This document shows positions 44,701 through 53,700 of a DNA stretch of 64,000 nt, in pieces (position 1 is the stretch's first letter; each line of letters begins with the position of its first letter). The notes beneath the pieces were generated by a model. That model was not told the origin of the DNA and made no database searches. It saw only the letters and a program-made list of their open reading frames with translations. This stretch comes from Asterochloris sp. CNOR1 (taxonomy: Eukaryota; Chlorophyta; Trebouxiophyceae; Trebouxiales; Trebouxiaceae), in contig OZ017759.1 in NCBI GenBank assembly GCA_963969365.1, positions 1,922,001 through 1,986,000 of the forward strand, in the 5' to 3' direction. A program made the position numbers and the translations under genes.

Positions 44701-47700
44701 GCAAACCCCTGCCATCTGTGCGACTGCGGGGGCTGCGAAGAGCGGACTCCATGGGCCGCGCTTATGACGTGGTGCCGCAGCCCATCCTGGCCCCTCGCAT
44801 GGTCTCGCCAGGGTGAGCAGACGAGAGCCTGGTGGACTGCATTGCACGTTTTGCTACAGTGTGCCTTCTTGAACTGGCGGGTTGTGTGACGCAGATTGCA
44901 CGGCAGGCAATATGGTGAGCAACAGGGTGCCTACCTGTGCAATGCACTTTGGTGGAAGTGGGCACGCTCTCTTGACACAGTCTGCACGGCAGGCAATGCT
45001 GAGAGACCTAGGGATTTGGCATGTGGCCTGACGCAGACCCTGCACCTGCACAGGGTCTTGCCAGGGTGCGCAATGGGAAGCTTTGACGTGCATGGCACCT
45101 TGGTGACTGAGCATGTGGCCTGTAGCCTTGCGCATGACATCTCCAGGGTGAGCACCAAGGAGCCTGTCTGTGCAGGGCACCTCAAGATCTGGGCACGTGG
45201 CCTCACACGCACCCTGCCCCTGCGCCTGATTGCGCCAGGATGAGCAAACGGGCCTCACCTATACGAAATTGCCTTAGTGACTTGGACAAGTTGCGTGACA
45301 TGGACTGCAGGGCAGGCCTTGGGCAGACACAGAGCTTGGCATAGCAGCAATGAGCATGCTGGGCATGACCCGGTGGTGCACTCCCTGCTGTCTGCTTTGG
45401 CTGCAAAGTTGAGATTGGTGCAGCAGTCAGGGCTAACTTGAAAAGTCAGATGTAACCCTGCCAACATACGTTCAGGATCTGCATATGGACTATGCCACCT
45501 TCACACATGTGTTGCGCTGAAAGCTCCTTACTGTCAATGCAGGCAGCATGGGGAAGCTGATTTTAGCACGCCCACCATGAGCTGGCTGCATGTCGACCTG
45601 CCGGCCCTGCAGAAGCACCACAATGATAGCCTTGAGGGCGGCAAGGGCAAGCGCAAGGCCCAAAAGGACCAGGGCAACGACATGAGGTGAGGCTGTTTGA
45701 AGGACTGCTTGGTATACCATAGGCCCGTTCTGCACTCTCAAGTAAGCGCCTGTACTGAGCGGGAGGGGGCAGTCCAGTTCCAGCAGTCCTGCTTTGCGGC
45801 CCAAACGGCATATTCTGCCTGCAGACCAGCTATCTCTGGCCTCTCTTGTGGTTTTCAATGCTCGACAATGTTGCCCTCAATACAAGTGGGCGGCTCTGCC
45901 CTGTGTGTACAGCAGTGGCAGAGCTGTGGCATGCAGCAGAGCGGCAGCTGCAGCAGTCCTCCAATGTGAGCCTCATTCCAGTGATACTCTCCAAAGTGCA
46001 GATAGGGCTGTTGCTGCTGCATACAGCCCCCTGTGCCAGTTCTTGCATCTTGGGCTGCACCTGCCTGAGGGCGACATGGTGCTGAGGCAGCAAAGTGTAC
46101 TGATGACAACGCCCTGACCATGCGGAGGTGACGGAAGCAGGGGCTGGCAGGCACAAACTCGCTCTCAGGGCCACCACTGCCTGCAACAGCCCTGGCCCCC
46201 AGCAAATGCCTTGAGCCTTCCAGAGCACTAATGCCCCCACTCATCGTGCATGCATGAATAGGGCCAGGGCTCTAGCAACAGCAAAACATGGGCAGACTGC
46301 ATGTGTGTAGGGCACCCTTGAGGTGGCCTGCAAATCTAGTCACACAGAGCGCCACTGGCCCCAGATCCCAGGGCTGACGACACATGTCCCCCACCCATGC
46401 AGGAGCAACTGGGCCACGTCGCAGGCAACTCCTGCCGCCAGGGCTGCTGCGATCTGCAGTGCAACCACACCTTCCTCCAAGTCTGCCTGAGCACTGTACA
46501 GAAACTTCATGAACATGCAGGGCACTGGTGGGCACCTTGCAGCACCATGGAAAGTTGCAACCAGCAGCCTTAGTTTACACTGCCACTGCCTCTGGCCCTG
46601 CAGGAGCGACGGGGGCAGGGCATTGGCAGGCACCTCCCATGGCCAGGGCAGCCGCGGCCTCAAACGCAACCTCAGCGGGCCCATCAAGTGGGACGCCATA
46701 GAGGAGGACGAGGACCCCGACGCACAGCCTGTGGACGACCAGGAGATGCAGGGGCTGACAGAGGAAGAGGTACGCAAACAGCACAAGTGGCAGGAGTTGA
46801 GCGAGGCACAACTTGCTGCCTCAACAGCCATTGTTCCCACAGTAAGCAGGACAGATGCCTGCCTGCTGTGCATGCCAGCTGGCTACTTGTCTGCCTGCCC
46901 CTTGCTACAGGTTCTGAGGGCGCCCTCCCTTCGCCCTGTGACCTCGCTTCATCCGTTACACTAACCCTCATGCACAGGTCGTTGGTTTGAATGGTCATCT
47001 CAATGCAGAATATTGTAGAACCTGATCAAGATGCGCCTCCGTCTGCTCAGCTGCCACTGTTGCAGCAGCACGCCGAGGGTTGCTGTCCACTGTGAAGGCA
47101 GACTGACTGCCTCCCTGCCCAACTCATCCTGCAGTCTTTGATTGCAGCCTGGCACCCTTATTCCGCCTGCCGTTCCTGGTGTGACCTCACAATACATGCT
47201 GCTGCAGGTGCTGATCGAGACGCGCATCCGTTTGATCAGTGGCTTGAAGCGCTACTTCCACGACAAGCGCGCTGAGGGGCTGCTGTCTGCCCGCGGCATC
47301 CAGCTGCTGGACCGTGCCTGTGACGCCTCTATGGACAATGATAAGGAGCCCTTGCACATGCTGGAGATGATGTACACGTAAGTACCTTAGCCCAATGTGA
47401 TGTTACAACCTGTGACACCTCTCTGCACATCATCAACAAGCAGGCCCTGCGCATGCATGATTCACCCAAGAGTGCTGCATATGCAGATGCAAGCTGTGCA
47501 TGCACGCGCAGCTTAGGGGCATGCACACCTGTGGCTTCAATGTGCTGCACAGCTGCCGGCAGCCCTGCTCCCTTCACCCTGCGATGCTGGCCGTCGTGTG
47601 GCGGCTGCTGCCTGCCTCTGCGGCATGCCAGCGTTCCTGCATGTCGTTGGCCCACTGACTGCCCCGGACGTGACTGCCATCTCCTGGACGGCGGCATGTG

Positions 47701-50700
47701 CTCTCTGTGAGATGTGTGCAGTGGTTGCTCCAGCAACTGTGCCCTCTGCACTTGGACAAAGCTGCTGCTGCGGCACACTTCTGTCCTGATGGGGGCTCCC
47801 TGATGTGCCCTCAGGGACCTCTGTGGGGGGTGGGCCATCCGCACCCTGGCCCAGATGCTGTTCCTGCTGCGCCGGTACCGCATCGCCCCTAAGCGCGACA
47901 TCTTCAGCAAGGGGCTGTACAGCCTGGTCCGCTGGCCCTCTTTTCTTCTGGCGTCGGTGAGCGCTTGTCCTGCAGAACAGATGCTTGAGCATCCTCGCAG
48001 CGGTCTGATTTCTTTCTATGCGGCCGCTTGAGCAGCTCAGCAGGGGTTTGCTTGCTCTTCTGGTGTCTGTGAGGACTGGTCTGCTGCTTCAGGCCTGCCA
48101 GAGGCATCCGCATGGCCCGCTTTAACCCTCCACATTGCACTGCATCTCAGGCTGAAGGGGACTGCAGCCTTAGACTGGGACTTTGTGCCACTTGTGCGGC
48201 ACGAGTGGCAGTCGGACGTCTGCCACAGCTGCACAGCTTCAGCTGCTGCAGTTGCAGTTGATCTTTTGCACATGTGCAGCTTGACCAGGTGCCAGATGGA
48301 ACGCTGCTGCAATGTAGGGAGGGGCGCATCAGGGACTGCTGCAAGTGAACGCTTCCCATGCTGCAGCCTGATCCTGTGCTGTTCATGTGTACAGCTGCTG
48401 GGGCAGGTGTTGGGAGGCACGATGCTGCTGTCCATTGAGGTGGCAGTAGAGTACTGGCTGGCGCTGACCTGGTGCCCTCAAGCGCAATGGCTCAACGATG
48501 CAGCTCAGAAGGGGCAGCTGCAGGATGAGGTGTGCTCCCTCTGAAGTACTTCAAGTCTCTGATTTGTGCAGGCCATGAGTTCTGGCAGAGTGCTGAGCTT
48601 GCATGTCAGCCCCACATCTGCAGCTTCTCCGCTGCAGGGGGCTGGCACGTGGGTGCATCTGGCCCTGACTGAAGCAGTGATTGGCCGCCCTCAAATGCTG
48701 CCAAGTGCCGACAGCTGGGCATGTCAGCTCAATATATTGCTCATCTGCCATGTCCTTTCCCCTGTGGGCAACTTGCTGAGCTGAGGCGTGCTCTGCCAGC
48801 CTCAAGCAGTGCACTTGACGACATGCGCTCAACAGCTGGCAGCTGGGGTGCACGCTGTGCCATCCCCACAGCATCTGTTGCTGCGACTTTGCAGAATGCG
48901 GCCAAGGAACTTGTGTGGCCTTCAGCCACGCTGCCATGCCAGGCCGCACTACTGTTCAAGCTGCCTTCACATAACATCTGCCAAGTACACCAGCTACTCT
49001 CCACCCTGGTCCCTGCTGCTGGAAGTCAAGTTGCTGCATGCTGCATGTCAAGCTGGCAGCATGTGTCTGGGAACATCCACACTCTCAGCAATCATGCAGA
49101 TCAATGTCTCTGCTTGCAGCCGTCCGTAGCAAGGCCAGCTGGAAGCAAATGGACACAGGGCCTGTGGGTGCCCGAGCAAGTCTCCATGCAGCATGTGAGA
49201 GATTGTCCTGACCCAACATTGTGTGCATGCAGGTGCAGCATGAGAGCAAGAAGGCCTTCAAGTTCATCATTGACAGGGAGGTAGAGGCTCCAGCTCGCTT
49301 CCAGAGCATCCAGGCATACAGGTACCCCAAGCATGCAGCTCTGCCCTGGGCCCTAAGGAAGTGTAGTGTTCTGGTTTTCCTGGGGGATTCTGCCTGTCTG
49401 TGCCCTGCCTTGTGGAGGAGCACCTGCAGATTCCCTCACAGCCTGCTGCAAACATCTCTTTAGGTCGTCAGGGCACTGCAAACTACCAGTCTGTCATCAG
49501 TGGGTGGCTTCAGAGCGGTCCGGCATACAGGTGCACACTGCAGCTGCTGATCCGGGAGCACGCCTCTTGGCCTGACCTCATCCTGCAGAGGGCTTGCTGA
49601 CCCTGGAGGCACCCTGTGTGGACCACCAGCATGTTTAGCAACTGTCCAAGGTGCCAACTGCCACAGATGCGGCCCGTGCCTGCCTGCTGCACCTTTCTTA
49701 GTGACAGCGTCGCGGCCTTTGACAGATGCAGCACTGGTACCTGCAGGGCAGCCATGGCCCTGCTGCGCCAGGAGGCGCGCTTTGTGGACCACCTGTTTGC
49801 CTCAGGGATGGTGGACGAGGCTGAGCACGAGCAGCTGCTGAAGCCCATCGAGAAGCGGGAGCGCAGAATGCAGCGGCAGGGAGCTCTGTGGAGGGTGCCC
49901 CTCATCTCAGAGGTGGGCAATCGAGCAGGGGCTCCGCATCTTGCACCAAGTGTGCGGCGACTGCACAGCACTCCACCTGTTCTGCCAGCTCCCAGCTGCT
50001 GTCACGTGCGGCACAGACAGCATGCAGCGGCAGAAGCGCTGTGGCCGGGGCCCTCATCTCTGAGGGGGGCAAGCAAGCTGTGGGTGGGTCGGTGTGTGTG
50101 ACGGGGGCAGTGGCGGATGCGCAGCACCCCGCTTGCAGTGGGGAGGGCGGGCGATGTGGCAGGGCATGCCCCCCATCCTCAGAGGCAGAGGCATGCGTCT
50201 TCTGGGCCTGCACTGAGTCTGGGTCCTGCTCCTGTCTCAGGTGTGCTGCGAATGCACCGCACCCAACCTGTTCTCTGCCTGTTCTCAGCTGGTTGGCCGC
50301 CTGGTGAGAGCCGTTCCGCCATGCCATGCATGCCAGCTTGTCGAGCTGGGACCCAACTTCTCTGAGTTGAGTGGGCCAAAGGGCTGTCTACAGTTGCTAG
50401 CAAAGCTTGTGAGGCTGGGCTGTGCGCATGCTGTGCAGGTGCTGCGCAACCTGCCCTTCCTGAAGCATGTCCCTGAGGAGGTGTTCAGGGCAGTGCTCCG
50501 CCAGGGGACACTGGTGAAGTACAGCAGGGACGAAACCATCTGGTCCCCTCCACAGCGAGGTAGGCGGGTTGGGCCTGTCTGAGACTTTGACTTACTGGTA
50601 GCTGCCTGATGAGCCTGGGAGGTGTCTTCACTTGGGCTACAGCTGCACTCAAGCTCCTCCACAGGTTCATCGCTCACAAGCTTGCTGCAGGCCAGTCAGG

Positions 50701-53700
50701 TAGCAACGCCACATAATAAACCTGCCTCCTGAAGTGACGTAGCATGGCTGTCTGCAGTGAGGCAGGTGCATTCCCCATCCAGCTCACTGCAGCATCTGTC
50801 TGCAGGCCAATCTGGTAGCGACGGCCTGTATGTCATCATGGCAGGGCTGGTCAAAAGCAGCTTCGTCAGTCCAGATGGGCGCACACAGGTGACTACCTTG
50901 CTTGTAATGTGATCATGCCAGCCAGGCGACAAGGGGTGGCACCACAGCCTTGCATCAGAGCTGCCCAGGGACTTCGCCTCATAACAGTTGCTGGCAAGCA
51001 GCATCCTTCTTACGCCTGGCGGCTGTCATGATGGGCAGACGCTGCTTGCCATGTGCTGGCTGCTTTGCACGCTGCTGACAGCCCTCTGTGTGCTGCTGGC
51101 GCCCCCCTGGGCATGCGTCCTGACAGGCTTGGTGCCGTGTAGGAGTTCTTCCTGGGCAGCGGTGGACTTTTTGGACTCTTGCACGCCCTGGTGGATGAGG
51201 TTGTGCCCGGCAGTGGCCCCTGCTATGCTGTGGGCAACGCGCTCTTACAGGCAAGCCTAACACCCTGTCATCATGTCACATGGGCATGCAAAGCACCTGC
51301 TGCTTCGGGCTGCTACTGGGCTGCGCAAAGCCGCCAGCTTCTCTGGGCAGTTGTCCCTGCTATGCTGTGGGCAATGCGCCTCTGCAAGTGTGCCTTTCAG
51401 TGTCAGTGCGTAAGGAGGCCTGTGCAGTGCTCCTCACCACTGTCTGGCAGTGCACTTGCACTGCTACCTCCAACCAGCTGCTGCTAGTGAGCCAGAGGCC
51501 CAGTGATCGTAAGGCCTGCATGTGTTGGCGATGCTCTTTTGAAGGGTAAAACGATCATTCACGGTCCTACCCTCCCAGCTGGGTGGCATTGTTTGTCCTG
51601 CCACAGGACCTAGGCTTCCAAGATGCGGGAGCCACTGGTGTCCTCCCAGGGGCTGTTCTCTTTTCCTTGACCGATCTATTAGCGGCAGATTGCTGCTGGC
51701 TTGGCTGTCCTGTCTGCTGAGCCTATACAGCCAGAATGACTGGATACTGCTGCTGCAGGGGCCTGTGGTGTTCCACCTGCCCCAGGAGGTTGTCAACACC
51801 ATCAAGCGGGAGGCGCACAGCAATGTCGTCCTGCAGCAGATGCTGCTGGACATGTTCAGGTCAGACAAGAATATCTTTTGTTCTGACTCAGCCATCCCGT
51901 GTGTGTGACGCCAAGTGCCTTGCTGAAGGACGAACTGGGTTTGTCAGCGGGCCAATGCTGCCTGGCGGAGCTTCACTGCCAATCACTCACACAGATGCAT
52001 TGCTCACTTCTCGTCAGCTGCTGCAGGCTGTCTGGGCTGTACGTGCTGGAGCGCCTCAAGTCTGAGGTCATCGCCTGCGCAGTGACACACTACCAGCACT
52101 TGGCTGTGCAGCAGACGCGGACACAGACGCTGCGGCGCCTGGCAGCCCGCGAGAAGCGCCACAACAACGCAGGGCCCTTTGAGGTGGGCTGCACTGAGCT
52201 GCAGTCTCGCCCTGCAAGGCAGTGCCACTGATATCCATCCACCCAAGACAAGCCTGTCATGAAAGGCGGCGCGACAAAGCTTTGTGGATCCAATACTGAC
52301 TGCCTCAAAGCTGCACGCTGGATGCCTGCCTGCCGTCAGGCATGATGGGCGTGCACATGTCAGGCCTGAGGTGGCCAGCACCTGCTTGACCACATGTGCA
52401 AGCATGAGCAGCTCGCCGCCCTTGACAGGCACCACAACAACGCTGGCACTCTTGAGGCGAAGAGATGGTGTCGTCCCTGGCCAGCTCTGTCAAGGCTGAC
52501 CAAGTGGCATCCCAAGGCCAGCTGGTCATGCAGCCTCTGAAGTCTGCTGCAGACCTTGCGGCTGCTGCTGTCCAACAGCCCCAGCGCCGTGGAAGACCAC
52601 ACAGCAGACACCTTTTTCCAGTCCACCCCAAGCACGCTACCATTGTCTCCTGCAGACTGTGTGGGGGTGGCAATATGACAGTCATGGCATGACAGCAGTG
52701 CTGCACACGCTGCATCCATAGCACGACGTAAACAGAGACCCCCTCTGCTGTCTTGGGAGTGCCGCTGAGACAGCATTTGCAGCCTCCCGCCCTTGTTGTG
52801 ACACCATGCGGCTCACCAAGGAACCTCGTTGCCCTTGCTGAGATTGTGTGGGAGCAACTGCAGTAGGCCTCCACACTTTGGGAGCGCCACTGCGACAGCC
52901 CAATCAGGCGCATGCTCATGCTGACTGCACCAGTGTGGCCAGCGCTGAGGCGGCACCCCGCCTGTGCTGCAGACTGTGTGGGAGCGCCACTGCGACAGCC
53001 CCCGCGCACTGGAGATGGTCAGCCAGGAGTTTGGGAGGGCGCTGAATGCGGGCGGGGCCTCCGCTGTGACGGCAGGGCAGGCCTCTGCTGCGCCCAAGGC
53101 CCCCTCCTCCAGCAAGGGTGGGGCCAGGTCGCAAGTGGGGGAGCCCCAGAGCTCTCACCTGTCCAGCGTCAGCCTGGCCTCCCTGCAAAACGTGAGTTGT
53201 CAGGGGACGCCTTGCCGTGCTGGGAGGTTTTCATCATGTAGCTGCATCTGAAGATGGGGCAGGCTTCTGCTGCAGCTAAGTTCCTGTTCAGGGGCTGGGT
53301 GTGGGACACAGGTGCAGGAGCCTTAGGGCTCCTTTCTGTCCACCAGCAGCCTGCAAATTGCAAATCTTCATGAAGGTCTGCACAATAATTTCTACCAGAC
53401 AGTTTCTAACTGGCCTATGGGGGATTGCTGTGAGGGCTGCAGATTGCAACAGCTAATCTGTGGTTGTTATTGCTTGTTGGCAAAGTTGTGAACGTGGGGG
53501 AGGGCCAGGCGGGATGACATCAAGTTGTGAGGCTCCTTGCCGCTTACTGTGCCAGCATTTGGGCTGTCAGTCTGCCCACCTGCACACCTGCCTGCAAGAG
53601 GCTGCAGAGCTGTTCAGGGGCATGGAGGAGCCTTGCGACATGCCGACCCTCCCAGCCATGAGGGCATTGCAGGCCGTTCTCCATGTCATCCTCCGACCCT

